Shown: positions 1-13,012, counted from the stretch's first letter. The stretch is DNA of 64,000 nt from Apium graveolens (GCF_009905375.1 NC_133647.1:175831939-175895938), one strand, 5' to 3'. Numbers and translations: made by a program. The notes: generated by a model not told the origin, from the sequence alone.

Positions 1-2808
1 CTGTTCTGAGAGCTTGAATGGATGTTCTTTCAAGTCCATCACCAAGTCTGATAACCTTAGGATGTGAAGAGTTTTCATTATAACATAAGCATCTTCCTTT
101 CAGAATAACTTCCACCTTAGCAGAATTCTTCAGCATAGGAATTTCTCTTCCATCACCTTTAGTAATTATTGGACTGTAATGAGAAGTCTTTGTACCAGAG
201 ATTCTGAATAGATCTCTTATAGCCTTCAAAATGTATTCTGACCATCTTCTTGTTACATCAGATTTTACTTTCAGAAGATAGTGAATATGTTAAAGTTCTC
301 TGATAGACTTTTTTAATACATCAGTATCAGCTAATCTATAAGTCCTTCCATCATTGAGAAATAAGATTAATTTCTCTTTTAGATTCTCTTTGTCATGAGC
401 ATCTATCACAACACCTTATCAAGGTGCCTTTGTTTGATTTGTTCATATGGTTTGTCTGTCAACATGAAAGGATCTCTTAGAGTAACCTCTACTCCTGTTT
501 GAATCTTCTCTTCGTCAGAACCTAATCCAGCTCTATCTCTAGGTTGCTTGGCTTTCAACCCAAATGTAGCAAGTTGATTAATCATGAGATTGGATTTTGG
601 TTCAACTAGAGTAGCTTTCTTTCAAAACAGCTTCTTCTTATCAGCAATTGTCATTTTATCCAAATCAACTTGAGCATTGTCAGTAGTTGATGTCTTGATA
701 GCTTGATTAGAATTTGCTATTTCTTCTGTACCTTCCTGTCCTTTATTCTGAATAACAACTTGAGCAGTGTCAGAGGTTATTTTAGAATCTTCAATTATCT
801 TTCTTCTTTTCAGAATTTGAACAGTTTCATCTTCAACAAGATTATCATCAGTTACTTGAACCAGTTTACACACTGGTTTCATCAGAGCTTGAGAAGTTTT
901 CAAGTCCAGTGACTTGGTTGGTTCATAAATTTTTCCTTTCCCTTTGTCTTTGGGATCACTCTCAGTCTATAATCTAGTTTTGACCTTTGAAGTTTCTGAA
1001 TTTGACTTTTCCTTGATCACAATGCCTTTTTCCTTAGGCCTTGGAGGTTTTTTTGCATCAGAAGCTTTAGACTTATGATTTGTCTTCTCAACAGAAAATC
1101 TAGCTTCTTCCTCCTTGAGAGTTTCTAAATCCATTCCTGTATTGTGTTTCAGAAATAATCTTCTTGCTATCTCCTCATCAAGTGTCTGGATTTTAGGATC
1201 TTTATAATAAACAGTAGTATGCTTCCCCTTTAACTTCAGAGTTTGCAAGAACTTCTAAGAGTCTTCCGATCCTGACTGAATCAAAATATCAGAAGTTGAT
1301 ATCAGACTTTGCTTATCACCACTTAACTTTAATCTTTGAGCATTCACAACATCAGAACTTGACTTGCTCTGAATAGAAGTTTTTCCTTGAACTTTTCTTT
1401 GACCTCTGCTCTTTTCAGAGTTTCCCTAATCATCACATTTATCATCCTTTTTCTTCAGTTCTTGAGTAGGTGAGCATTTGGACTTAACTACCTTCTCCCC
1501 CTTTTTGGCATCATCAGGAAGTAAGAGAGAAAGAAAAAGTTCAATTGAAGATTGGATTTCATCCAATTGAGCTTTCTGAGAAGCTTGATTAGCCAGGAAC
1601 TCAACAATTTGGGCCTGTTGCTTCTCTTGAGTTTTCTCAATGGCTGCAACTTTTTTAGAAGTAGGTCTGATATACCTGTTATTGTCAAGCTTGATCTGTA
1701 GATTGAACTTATCAGCTTGTTCCCTGAGTGTATCAACCTTTTCATGAGTAGAAGTATGTAGACCTTGAAGATGTTTTGTAGACAAAGCTGTGATCTTGAG
1801 TTGTGTCTTGAAATCAGCATTTGTAAGCAACCTAATCAGCTTTTGCAATATGCTCTGTCAGAATTGTAGAACATGGAATAAAATCTGATTCATTCTACTT
1901 CTTGGTCCACTCAACACCTCTGTGAGTATCCTCCCAAGGAATAGGTGCTTCATTTTCAACAAATTTCTTCACCAATTCTTCCTTGCCCAGAGTAGGTACT
2001 GGAGTCTCAACAGAAACACTGTCATCAGAACTTGAGGAAGACTCATTCTGTTCTGATAGCTCAACAGTGTGTGAAGCAACTGGAGATTCAGGAATAACAT
2101 CATCTAAATTCTGATCAGCAGAATTTATCTCCAGAGCTGGTGTCTTTGATATAGATGGAGCTTCCACATAAAGAACTTTAGGTATATTCAAATTATGAAT
2201 ATCTATTTCAGAATTATCAGTTTTTTCTTTAGCATCATTTGTAGCTTTAATAAGAGAGATAGGAGGAGTAACAACTGTGTCATTAGCAGTGTCTTTGGCT
2301 TGAGCTGGAAGGGCTTCAATGATAATTGGTTCTTGTGAAATCAGAGATTTCTGATCCCCTTCCTCAGCTTCTTCAGTATCTTCTGATATAGCCTTAGCCA
2401 AATACCTCATTGCCTTCATTTTCTTCAATCTCCTTTCCAATGAAGGAGTTGCTTCAGCAACATCAGAATTTACAGATTTCCTTTTCAAAGTATCAGAACT
2501 TTGAGCTGCTTTCCCTTTCTGAGAAGTAACATTCTCAGCTTCAACTATCGCAGGTTCAGATGCATGAACTCGTGCTTCAACTATTTCCTCTTCACTCTCA
2601 GTCTCATCACTGAGAATCATCTTCCTTCTCTTTTGTGAAGGTTGAGGAACAGACTTTGTCCTTTTAGAAGGTTTAGAAGATGAAGGTATGTTTGTGTGTG
2701 CTGATGGTTGAGAAGTCTGAGGTGTTTGTGTAGAGGTGGTAGGTGCTGATGGTTGAGGTTCTGATGGTTGGACATCAGGATATAGTGCAGTGTATTTAAC
2801 TGGATCAT
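1..2808 (-). pseudogene. Envelope-like ORF, charged C-terminal part (many stops), runs off the left edge
   Basis: Open stretches at 1895-2620, 1426-1848, 967-1248, 622-903 and 1 to about 330 continue the preceding ORF in shifting frames. The product is rich in Ser, Glu, Asp and Lys. It has a heptad-like segment at 1426-1848 (EIQSSIELFLSLLL; Lys/Gln-rich) and a better conserved segment near the left edge (TRRWSEYILKAIRDLF). Frameshifts and stops break it about every 300-700 bp. Confidence 0.6.
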
Positions 2809-2854
2809 AAATTATTAAGGCTTGTTTGACAGATAAAGGAACTCGGAGGGGTCT

Positions 2855-3600
2855 TTACACAGCCTTCTTATTATCAGTAGATAATAAGTCATTAAAAGCT
2901 CTTTTAGCTAGTCTGAATGATATAATTAATTCAGTAGCTGATTGAGGCTTATCATCACAACAAAAACTATATATAAGCTGACAGAATCTAGCAAAATAAA
3001 CAGTATTTTTGTCTTCTATCATCCTATCTCCAATGAACCTTAAGACAACACTTGCATAATCAAAATCAGTTTGATTAATGAGAGCATACCCGATTTGTTG
3101 ACTGAATATGGGGATTGCATCGAAGTTAGAACATTTGTTTGCAAAAGCCTTGGTAATGCAGTCAAAGAAGAAACTCCATTCCCTCCTTATGTAAGGTCTC
3201 TTCAATTGACCAAGCTTTGCTAATGTCTTTTCATACCCCAGACTGGCCATCATATTTTGAAGAACTGGCTCCTCAACTGTAGAGTAAACGCAGTTCTCAG
3301 GCAGCTGCAGTGCTTGTCGAACCGTGGCCAATGTCACGACATGCTCGTCCTCCCCTGATGAAAAGATAATACTTGGGGCCCTGGAGCACCACCATCATCA
3401 TATACTCCACTTCTCCAGAACTCCAATACTTGAGTTCCAGAGACTGCATCAGGTTGGGTCAGAGCATACCTAATATCAGAATTAGCGAGAAAATCCTGAA
3501 TGAAGTGAAGTTTCGATGGAGCTTCAGCCTTGCTAAGAATGGCGGAGTAGTTGTTAGGAACAAACTTAGCTTCATTGAAAATTACGTCTTTTGGTGTCAT
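2855..3600 (-). pseudogene. Envelope-like ORF, conserved N-terminal domain (frameshifted)
   Basis: Two overlapping frames (3334-3600 and 2855-3337) form one conserved domain once a single frameshift near 3370-3400 is allowed for. The second stretch is the best conserved part (GYALINQTDFDYASVVLRFI, CQLIYSFC). This ORF follows pol in many eudicot copia elements and is often annotated only as a hypothetical protein. I see no clear signal peptide or membrane segment in it. Calling it envelope-like rests on its position, not on demonstrated function. Confidence 0.65.
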
Positions 3601-3649
3601 CTCTGTAAGAAATTGAGAAAGAGAGTGTTTGCAAAGTGTTTGTTATAAG

Positions 3650-5112
3650 TCCTGAAAGAAAACGCTTCAGAGAATATTATAGAGAGAGAGAATAAGAGAG
3701 ATGAAAAATAGAAAAGTATGTAAAAGATTATAAAATCCGTTAACTCCCATATATATACTCTCTCCACTCAACAGTTATATTTTTGAAGCATAATTACACT
3801 TTACACGTGGCACTGTGTGAACAGTCAATAAACGGCTAGAGGAGTTAATGGGCACGTAAAATAAGCAATAATTACCGTGCACATGCAGGTTTTCAGGACA
3901 TACACGTTGACCACTAACCCATAATGATTATGACTGTTTTTATCTCACCCAAATTTATTCTGATTTAAATATGACTGTTTCAGATTTTACCATAAATAAG
4001 TCAAGTAAAGAAAAATGCCACGTAAGCATCAAAGATTCCATCAGGATTTAATATCAGAACTTAACTTATATCAGATTTTAACAGTCATCAGAACATGGCT
4101 TCTGTACTCAAAAAGTGAATATCTTTTTCAGTGATTTTTCATACAAATAATGACTTGTTTTCTTCAGAATTTAATTATCAAAACTTCCATCAGAACTTGT
4201 CCTCAGAAATTATGCAAATGACACTTAACTGTTTGTCAAAAATAACTTAATCATCACCGTAATTTTCATCATTCATATGGAGTGAAAGTGTGTTCATTCA
4301 GCAAAATATCAGATAGAGATTAAAGTTTGATCAACTTCAGTACATCTTAGAAGTAAGGCATAACTCATAAAAATGCTTAAAATCTGTCATCAATCATGAT
4401 GTCTACTATAGAACAACTTTATGCATGAGTCCACCTCAACTGTTTGTGCTCATTTTATGCATATTTTGAAATTCCTTTTTACAGTGGCTTCTCAGTGTAA
4501 GTGAGACACTACTGCTTATCAGGATTTATGTTGTAATCAGAGTGTGTCTCCAGTAATCATAGAGTGTGAAAAGTCACCAAGAATTTTTTTTTGCTTTTCT
4601 AATGCATATTACTTAATACCAGCAATGCACTTGGGTCTTCCCTTCCATATTTTTACTCTAGATCTCAAAGGAGTACCTGACTTTTTTTTTTTTTTTCTTT
4701 TCTTTTCTTTTGATAAGTGAGGCTTATCAGTACTTAGTTCATTCTCAAGATTTACTGACAACAGAATTTGACAGATAAGAAACAAGAATCTAGTTTGTGC
4801 CTTAGTAATAAGATATACAAAGTAAACTTGACTAAGCTCAATATCATAATCTGCTTGTGTTAATGAGTTTCCACATAAACAACTAATTCAAACATGGGAT
4901 TTCTAGTATGTTAAAGACTACTAAGTAAGCATCTAGCACAATTATCCTCATTGGATTGAATAGTCACAGAACATTCAAAACACTTATCAGAGTATATAAA
5001 TCCACCTAGATAACAATCAGCATTTAATGAATTTTCAAATTAAGCACATATTACATATAGATAATACAATCTGTAAACACTGATCATAAATTCAGATGCA
5101 AGAGAACAAAAA
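3650..5112 (-). other. Non-coding spacer between pol and envelope-like ORF
   Basis: No coding of note in about 1.46 kb. On the coding strand it holds a ~32-base purine tract (4681-4712; T-rich on the plus strand). It also has several copies of an AAGTTCTGAT-type word (plus strand ATCAGAACTT, for example 4053-4062 and 4189-4198). Such a spacer with repeated short motifs fits the region upstream of the envelope-like ORF in Sirevirus relatives. Confidence 0.6.
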
Positions 5113-5409
5113 CTAAGCAGATTTAGAGAAAGAACCTGAAACCATTCCAAGTTCATTTACCAATCTTATAAAAGTAGCTTCACATAGTGGTTTTGTGAAG
5201 ATATCTGCTAGCTGTTGATCTGTTGGAACAAAATGCAATTCCACTCTACCTTCATCCACATGTTCCCATACGAAATGGTACCTTATGATGATGTACTTTG
5301 TCATTGAGTGTTGAATTGGATTACCTGTCATAGCAATAACACTTTGATTATCACAGTAAATAGGGATTTTAGAAAATTCTAATCCATAATCCAGTAACTG
5401 ATTCTTCAT
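5113..5409 (-). pseudogene. copia RNase H C-terminus
   Basis: Same frame as the preceding stretch, after the single nonsense codon. It shows the RNase H segment IYCDNQSVIAMTGNP, the HFVWEHVDEG segment and the terminal QLADIFTKPL motif that ends copia pol. It marks the end of pol at about 5113. Confidence 0.87.
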
Positions 5410-5448
5410 CCAAAGAATATGTGCACAACAGCTCCCTGCAGCAATATA

Positions 5449-6180
5449 TTATGCTTCTGCAGTTGATGTGGAAATTGACTTTTGTTTCTTGCTAAACCAA
5501 GAAACCAATCTGCCTCCAAAAAATTGACAGCTTCCACTAGTGCTTTTTCTTTCTATTTTGCTTCCTGCAAAATCTGCATCTGAGTAACCAATTAGCTTAA
5601 AATCTGATTCTCTAGAATACCACAATCCTAGATTAGTTGTACCCTTAAGATACTTGAAAATTCTTTTCACAACTAATAAGTGAGGTTCTCTTGGATCAGC
5701 CTGAAATCTTGCACAAAGACAGGTAACATACGTGATATTAGGTCTACTTGCAGTTAGATAAAGTAAGGAGCCAATCATACCTCTGTAGTTAGTAATATCT
5801 ACTGATTTACCAGCATCCTTATCTAACTTGGTTCCTATGGCCATGGGAGTGGATGCAGTTGAACAATCTTGCATTCCAAATTTCTTCAGTAAATTTCTCG
5901 TATACTTGGATTGACTGATAAAAGTGCCTTCTGCAGTTTGCTTGACTTGAAGGCCCAGAAAATAGCTGAGTTCTCCCATCATACTCATTTGATATCTTGA
6001 CTGCATTAGCTTTGCAAACTTCTCACACAGTTTGGAATTAGTAGAACCAAATATGATATCATCAACATATATTTGTACCAAAAGTAAGTCATTTCCATGG
6101 TTGAGGTAGAATAAAGTCTTGTCAATTGTGCCTCTGTGAAATCCACTTTCCAGAAGGAATTGAGCTAAAGTCTCATCCAT
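5449..6180 (-). pseudogene. copia RT C-terminal half and RNase H N-terminus
   Basis: 243 codons carry the RT active-site box YVDD (residues ~38-41), the FLGLQV segment, the region linking RT to RNase H, and the start of RNase H (DADFAGS, KSTSGSCQFFGG). The frame ends at TAA exactly where the family has the Glu codon of the STAEAEY motif. That is one nonsense change, because the same frame continues at 5409. Confidence 0.88.
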
Positions 6181-7430
6181 GCTCTTCGAGCTTGCTTAAG
6201 GCCATAAAGTGCTTTGTCAAGCCTGTAGACATGATTTTGTAATTTAGGATCTATAAAGCCTGGAGGTTGTTCAACATATACCTCTTCATCCAATTCTTCA
6301 TTAAGAAAAGCACTTTTTACATCCATTTGAAAGACTTTAAACTTCTTGTGAGCAGCAGAAGCCAAAAAGATCCTTATGGCTTCTAATCTAGCAAATGGTG
6401 CAAATGTTTCATCATATTCAATACCCTCTTGTCGAGAGTAGCCTTTAGCAACCAGTCTTGCTTTATTCCTTGTAAATATGCCATCACTGTCAGTTTTGTT
6501 TCTGAACACCCATTTTGTACCAACAATTGATCTATTCTTTGGTCTTGGCACCAGGGTCCAGACTTTATTTCTTTCAAATTCATTTAACTCTTCCTGCATT
6601 GCTTGCACCCAGTCAGCATCTTGAAGAGCTTCTTCCACTTTCTTTGGTTCAGTCTGAGATAGAAAAGAATGATAGAGACATTCATTTGAAGTTGCAGTTC
6701 TAGTTCTGACACCTGCTTCAGGATCTCCAATGATCAGATCAGGTGTATGTGCTTTAGTCCACTTCCTTGCAGATGGAAGTTGATCTCTAGAACTGGATCC
6801 TCCCCAATGATCCATGCTGTCTCCGTCAATATTATCTGATGCTCCCCCTGTAGTTATGCTCTCTGAGACTTCAGAAATTGAATTTGATTTTTCAGGAGTT
6901 GAAGAATCAGAGCTTCCAGAATTATCAGAATTTGGCTCATTAGAACTAGATGAATCAGAACTTGAAGAGCCAGTGACAGGTTCTGATGCTTCTTGAGAGT
7001 CTTGAGATGTGGTAGTTTCTTCAGCTTGCTCCTCCTGGACAGGTGCATTTTCCTTTAGAGTTGTTAACACAGTTTCAACGACATCAGAACTTAATCCATC
7101 AGAACTTACAGGATCATGATTTAAGTCATCAGAATTTCCAGAATCAGAATTTAAATCTTCATTCTCAAATCTCAGCTGATCATGATCATCGAAATCTTCA
7201 AGTCCGGTAATCTTCTTATCATCAAAAGAGACATTGATAGATTCCATGACAACTCTTGTTCTCAAATTGTAGACTCTGAAGGCTTTTGTGGGAAGTGGAT
7301 ATCCAATTAAAATTCCTTCATCAGCTTTTAGATCAAATTTGGACATCTGTTCAGGATGAGTCTTAAGAACAAAACACTTACAACCAAATATATGAAAGTA
7401 TTTCAGATTTGGCTTCTTCTTTTTTACCAT
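6165..7430 (-). pseudogene. copia integrase C-terminus, linker and RT N-terminal half
   Basis: 421 codons. Residues ~1-85 are the integrase C-terminal part ([17 protein letters not shown]). They are followed by a ~150-residue Ser/Asp/Glu/Asn-rich linker with many SSD/SSE units. The reverse transcriptase begins at the [18 protein letters not shown] segment and continues through [22 protein letters not shown], [11 protein letters not shown] and [10 protein letters not shown] one-base deletion right after the RAW motif (~6175) shifts the frame. The rest of RT continues in the next entry. Confidence 0.88.
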
Positions 7431-7490
7431 CTCATATGGTGTTTTTCAATGCTTATTTATAAGTGTAGCATTTTATGTAAAACAAGCAGT

Positions 7491-7853
7491 CTACACAGCT
7501 TCAGCCCAAAAATAGGTTGGTAGCTTTGCTTCATCAAGCATTGTTCGTGCAGCTTCAATGAGAGTCATGTTCTTTCTTTCTACAACTCCATTTTGTTGTG
7601 GAGTTCCAGGTGCAGAAAATTCCTGTTTGATTCCATGATCTTTGTAGAACTCTTCCATTACTGAATTCTTGAACTCAGTGCCATTATCACTCCTTATGAT
7701 TTTAACAGAATATTTGATCAATTTATCCAGTTGTCTGACATGATCAGTTAGGGTAGATGCAGTTTCAGTCTTCTTGTGGAAAAAGTACACCCAAGTGTAC
7801 CTTGTGAACTCATCCACTATAACCATAACATATTTCTTATTTGCAATAGACAT
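7491..7853 (-). pseudogene. copia integrase catalytic core
   Basis: The 120-codon stretch is the rve integrase core. The DDE residues are visible at D14 (VDEFTRY), D56 (RSDNGTEF) and E92 (NGVVERKN), giving the D,D-35-E spacing of retroviral-type integrases. The core itself looks intact, but it is cut off from the upstream zinc domain and the downstream domain by stops and a frameshift near 7430-7490. Confidence 0.88.
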
Positions 7854-7955
7854 GACATTGACTGGACCAAATAGATCAACATGTAGTAGGTGATAAGGCT
7901 CAAAAATTGAGGACTCAATTTTGCTCTTTAAAGAATATTTTCTTTATTTTGCCTT

Positions 7956-8747
7956 CTAACATGAATCACAAAGGCCATCAGGAGCAAATACTGTTTTTGG
8001 CAGTCCACTCACAAGATCTTTCTTTACAAGCTCATTTATATTGTTGAAATTTAAATGAGAGAGTTTCGTGTGCCAATTCCAGCTTTCTTCAATTGATGGT
8101 CTACTCAACAGACAGATTGCAGAACCATCAGTACTTGTTGAAAGTCTGGCTTCATAAATGTTACCATGCATGTATCCTTTCAGAACCACTTTGCCTGTTG
8201 AATTACTTATAACTTCACAGTGTTCTTCAAAGAAATCCACATGATAACCCCTGTCACATATTTGACTTATACTCAACAGATTGTGTTTAAGTCCTGAGAT
8301 AAGAGCTACTTTTTCAATAATGACATTCCCGAGATTGATCTTGCCATATCCCAGAGTTTTTCCAATGTTGCCATCTCCATAAGAAACTTCTGGGCCAGCT
8401 TTCTCCACAAAATCTGATAGTAGGGCTTTATTTCCAGTAATATGTCCTGAACATCCACTGTACAGAACTAGGATATTCTTCATGTTGCCCTGCAATCGCA
8501 AAGACCACTAATGGTTAGTTTTAAGGACCCAGACTTGCTTGGATCCTTTAGCCTTTTTAAGTTTGTTAACATTTGCAGCGGATTTAACATCAGAGTTTAT
8601 GCTAGCAATTTTAGTATTAACAGTATCAGATTTTGCATCATACTTTACACTAGAAGGAATTAAAGCAACTTTCTTCAAAGAAAGTTTTATATGATAATAG
8701 TCATAGTACAAACTATGATATTCCTTACAAGTCATTTTATTCCACAA
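7956..8747 (-). pseudogene. copia protease and GAG-pre-integrase region (broken)
   Basis: Two open stretches (8508-8747 and 7956-8501) resume copia coding after the solo LTR. The second holds the aspartic protease core. The catalytic triplet reads YSG where the family has DSG, through a TAC codon at about 8466. The LLSISQICDRGYHVDF segment and the pre-integrase HHCC zinc-binding region (HTKLSHLNFNNINELV... CDSC) follow. Two in-frame stops (TAG, TAA) come just after CDSC. The protease would process Gag-Pol, but without the catalytic Asp it cannot work. Confidence 0.85.
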
Positions 8748-8756
8748 TTATAAGTC

Positions 8757-11700
8757 ATTACACCTCAAAAGGGTTTCTGAATAAATTTACATATTCTTTG
8801 TCATTATTACAATTCATAAATATACATAAGTCTGGTACAACAAAAGTTAAAAGCCTAGCCTATTGGTAGTTCCTACCTCAGCTACAACGGCATCAACGCC
8901 TACAGGAAACTGCGGAATGTTTCCTAACCGCTCACAAATTGGGAGCTTGATCATGTTCATCTTGTCTATCTGTTGTTGTGTGATGAAAGAAGAAAGCAAG
9001 GGTGAGCAACAAGCCCACCAAAATAATATGTATAATAATTACAATATATGAGCATTCTCATAGTACTCAAGAAAGTCTTGGTCAAGTAAAAATGAACCAG
9101 TTTGATACCTTACCGCGACCAAGTCGCAAAATATTCAGTATATATGTATATATACTTTTCAAAATCTTGGAAGTCCTCTGCCATGCATAATATACACAGA
9201 GTTCCAGTTTATAACTGTATAAAAATATCGTTGCAAGGTGATCTCATATATTTAACCTTGTCTCAACGTTTTTTTTTGTGAAAATCTTTGTCATGCATAA
9301 GATAATCATTAACCAGATATAAGTTGAAAAGATGAAGTTACAAGATACTCCAATATACTTATATCTTTTCCGGATACTACTTGAACTACCACCGTTCAAG
9401 GTATCATCAGTTTCAAAAGTTCATCACACAGATGAGACTTGAATATATTCAATCTTTGAAATATTATTGAATGAAATGAAGTTACGAGATACTTCATTAA
9501 GTCCCGATATATATATATATATATCCATATATATCTCTCATACATTTCCTGAAAACCTCTGTCATGTAAAGTATGAACAGAGTTGCAATATCCAATGAAT
9601 TTGGAAAGAAAAGAATTTTGGCATAAACCCGATATCTTGCTGATCAGGCAAAGATACCAATAAGTAACCTTTTCTACCGTAGATGGATGAATTCCTCGCC
9701 GGTCATCACCCTGGCCGCATTAGAACCTCGCGCTAGACCGTTACCCGGCCACTCACGCGTGGATGGACTGTCACCCAGCCTCTTACACCTTCATAGACCG
9801 TACCCCGGCCTGTCGCTTATGCCGACTCAATTAGATGGACTTACTTCCCGAACGTTGGGCAAGTAATCAAATTGTTTTCTCAAAACAGCAACCTCGTTGC
9901 GAATATAAAATACACCACAAAGCCGGATCCCTCAGATTTTTTAGCAAGTATTCAAGTCCCCTTCGAAAGGAAGATCTTAAATATAAAAATGAGTTTTGGG
10001 ATCCGCTCTAACTTTTAAAAATCATTTTGAAGACTCGAATTTTTTTTTAAGAATGTTTGGAGTAATGCTGATTTAATAAAATAAATCAGTCCTGATATAT
10101 TAGGAAATATCTGAATATTATTATTTAAATAATATTCCCATAAAGGATGATCTTTATAAAAATAATTGAAGTAGAAGTTTTAAAACTTATACTTGGAATG
10201 AATAATAAATAACCCAAGATATACTTATACGAAAGTACGATCTTTATTTGAATAATCGAAAATAAGTCTGATTATCGAAACATTATTCTTTAATAAAATA
10301 AAGAATATTATTTAATAAAATAAGCGGAGTCATAAGTCCTCGAATGAATATTCAAAATAATATTCATTAAATAGAATAAACAGAGTCATAAGGCCTAGAA
10401 TGAATATTCAAAATAATATTCATTAAATAGAATAAACAGAGTCATAAGGCCTCGAATGAATATTCAAAGTAATATTCAATAAATAAAATAAACCGAGTCA
10501 TAAGTCCTCGAATGAATATTCAAAGTAATATTCATTAATAAAAATAAATTTATCGAATAAACCTTATTCAATTAATAGTTTTGAAAACTATATATATATA
10601 TAAATATATATAATATACTCGGGAACATCGACTCCCGGTTTTAGAAAATGTTCACCTTTGGGTCCCCTATACTAAGGGTATACGCAACTACTGCTTATCT
10701 CTAGCATATGTATTATGCAACTTATAAGCATTTGAATTGATAATAGAATATCAAGATTACAAAACAGGCATGCATATATATATCATACCACATGCTCCAA
10801 TATATCGCAAGATTTTGCTAATAACAATCATGCACTTATCACAAGATAATGCATATACATATATACATCACAACAACAGTATAACAGGTAGAAAACTTGC
10901 TTGAGTGTTCCCGGATAGACTTAAGCTTAGAGTGGGTCCGATAACCTATGAACAACAACATAAGTCGGAATTAAACCCCGGTCGCTTAAGAAACTAGACT
11001 TTAACCAATTAGACTCTAACGCTCGCTTTTGCGCTTAACGATTCACTTAAGTCGCTCGAGTACCCTCGGCTCCACCATTTTTAATAAATTAACCATTAAG
11101 AATTTTAAGGCGATTCTTTCGCGAGTCCCCTACCAACTGCCTAACCCACTTTACATAATTTTTTCATACTCCAATTAGTCATTTAAGGGCCTTAACCAAG
11201 GTTTTAAAGTAAGGTGAGGGGTAATGGTTCGTTCGCGAAACGCCGTTACTTGAAACGGTCGTTTCTCCTAAACCGTACATCGGATTCAAGCGAACCATAT
11301 ATCAAAACGAAGCTCGTAACATGAACTATCTAAACATGGCAAAGGTAGAATCTTTCAGTGAGTTCACGGGTCCTAAAGTTAAGAACAGAACAGTTAAGGA
11401 AAATCGGGCATTATGATATTTCTGTTTACGCGATTTCCAATTTAATTAACACTCTAAATTATCATCAATTCACTCACAACTACCAATACAATAATATTCA
11501 ACCATCATACTACAAACTCAGTCCCCAACTCCAAGTTTTACCAATTTATCCAACCAATCAAAGACCTTCAAAACCAATACAAATCCACCAAAACTACTTA
11601 TAATCAAAGATCAAGCCTTAATACTAACAATGCTTCAATAAAACTTAATGGAATCATAAAATCAAAGCTAGGGTTTGAAGTTGATACCTTACTTGGTAGG

Positions 11701-12637
11701 TGTTAAGTTGCTAGGAAGCCTCAGAGAGCCTTAATCTAACCTCCTACAAGCTTGATCTTTCTAAATAAATCAAGAACACAAAGTTAGGTTTTGAAGTTTC
11801 TAAAAGTCATATTTAAAGAACTGTCAAAACGAGGGTCTTACCATGCTTATTTGGATGAGACTTGTGAACAAGAGTTGTAGGTCATCTCAATACCTTTCCA
11901 AAGAGCTATAAAACATACTATTTGAGTGAGTATTGAAGGAGATATGGTAGTTTGAAGTTGCTGCTCTGGTTTTTGCCGAGAGCTTGCTTCTTTAAAATGA
12001 AAAGTCAAGTTTGTGTTATGATTTTTTTTGTTTTGTTTCTTTGTTTATGTCTTTGCTAATTTTGAGGATTTACCATGGTAAAAAATTAATGGCTCACAAT
12101 CAACCAACAACACACTTCTTTTTGTCATGCTTAGGTCATCATTCTTATGTCATCCAATTACCACATGTCTCTTCCTTGTGGTTTGATGATGTCACAATCC
12201 CTGGCTTCTTGTACAAGCTTGTCTCTTGGTCGCTTATTTGTTTTACGGTTCGCTTAACTTTCGTTCTCGTTCGTCGTTTGAGGGATCATATCTGGGATCT
12301 TATTACTTGGGTTCCCCTAAACCTTTCTCAATATTTTATATTCCTTTTTATGATCCCCTCTTAAAATCCTTGAATTTAAATCCTTTTTATCCTGTCACCT
12401 TATACTCAATTCTTTCGGTATCTGGTGGATTTTCGGGAAAAAATTAAAGTGTTCGAATTTGGATTCTGACGATCTTTACATACATTTATTTACTTTATGG
12501 AGTACTAATACGATCTTAGAATTTCCATAACAGTACTCCTATATAGCGTGGTCTGATAATTTTCCTTAATCATCATCATCAGCAAAAGTTACTATTCATC
12601 CGTGTTTCAAAATTTTCCAAAAATTGGGGTTATTACA
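8757..12637 (-). mobile_element. Solo LTR of a Gypsy chromovirus (Tekay/Del-like), about 3.9 kb
   Basis: The block starts on the minus strand at 12637 with TGTAATAACCCC, the typical start of plant Tekay/Del LTRs. It ends near 8750-8760 just before copia coding resumes. It contains no RT, integrase or gag coding, and gag-pol fragments flank it on both sides, so a solo LTR left by LTR-LTR recombination is the simplest reading. The left edge is approximate, and I could not find a clean 5-bp target duplication. A four-copy 56-bp tandem repeat lies inside. The small ORFs within (for example 12011-12364) show no recognisable domain. Confidence 0.65.
10325..10548. repeat. Tandem repeat, 56-bp unit, about 4 copies
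   Basis: Units beginning at 10325, 10381, 10437 and 10493 share the order GAGTCATAAG, a CTCGAATGAATATTCA segment and an ATTCATTAAATA-type tail. The spacing is exactly 56 bp. The array lies in the middle of the Gypsy solo LTR. Confidence 0.9.
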
Positions 12638-13012
12638 TATACTACCACAATGAAAACAAGGATTTTGTGGCTTAAATCTAACAGACTGACTCTTAACTCC
12701 TGACTTAGAAGGTAAGGAGTTTATATTCTTATTCTTTCTGCAAAAAGAAGCCAGATGGTTAGAGTTTCCACAGTTATAGCATTTCTTTCTAGGAGCATTA
12801 AGAACAGGCATATAATTGTTACTTTTATTCACACGTTCCTTTCCATTCCTATTTTTCCTTGCTACCTTTACCTTGTTTACACTGGTAATCTCTTTCAGCT
12901 TATGTTTAAGCTGCTTCTTTGTCATTAAGCCTATGTTAACTTCAGTTGGTTTATCCTGTTCTAATTTGTCAGAAGTTGACTCTACTATCACTTCTGTCTC
13001 AATAGCTTTCAT
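12638..13012 (-). pseudogene. copia gag, C-terminal part, cut by a solo LTR
   Basis: The reading frame carries a second CCHC knuckle (CYNCGNSNHLASFC) and the start of a third (CFHCGS). It then runs directly into the Gypsy LTR at about 12637, where the translated sequence stops resembling gag. The missing half of the third knuckle region resumes at about 8747 on the far side of the inserted LTR. Confidence 0.8.

Noticed and set aside
10325..10548. CRISPR-like array
   Set aside because: The 56-bp repeats are directly adjacent without unique spacers, in a plant LTR.
12011..12447. Overlapping plus-strand ORFs of 117 and 73 codons
   Set aside because: They lie inside the Gypsy solo LTR near its transcription-start region. 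Hydrophobic composition only, with no domain.
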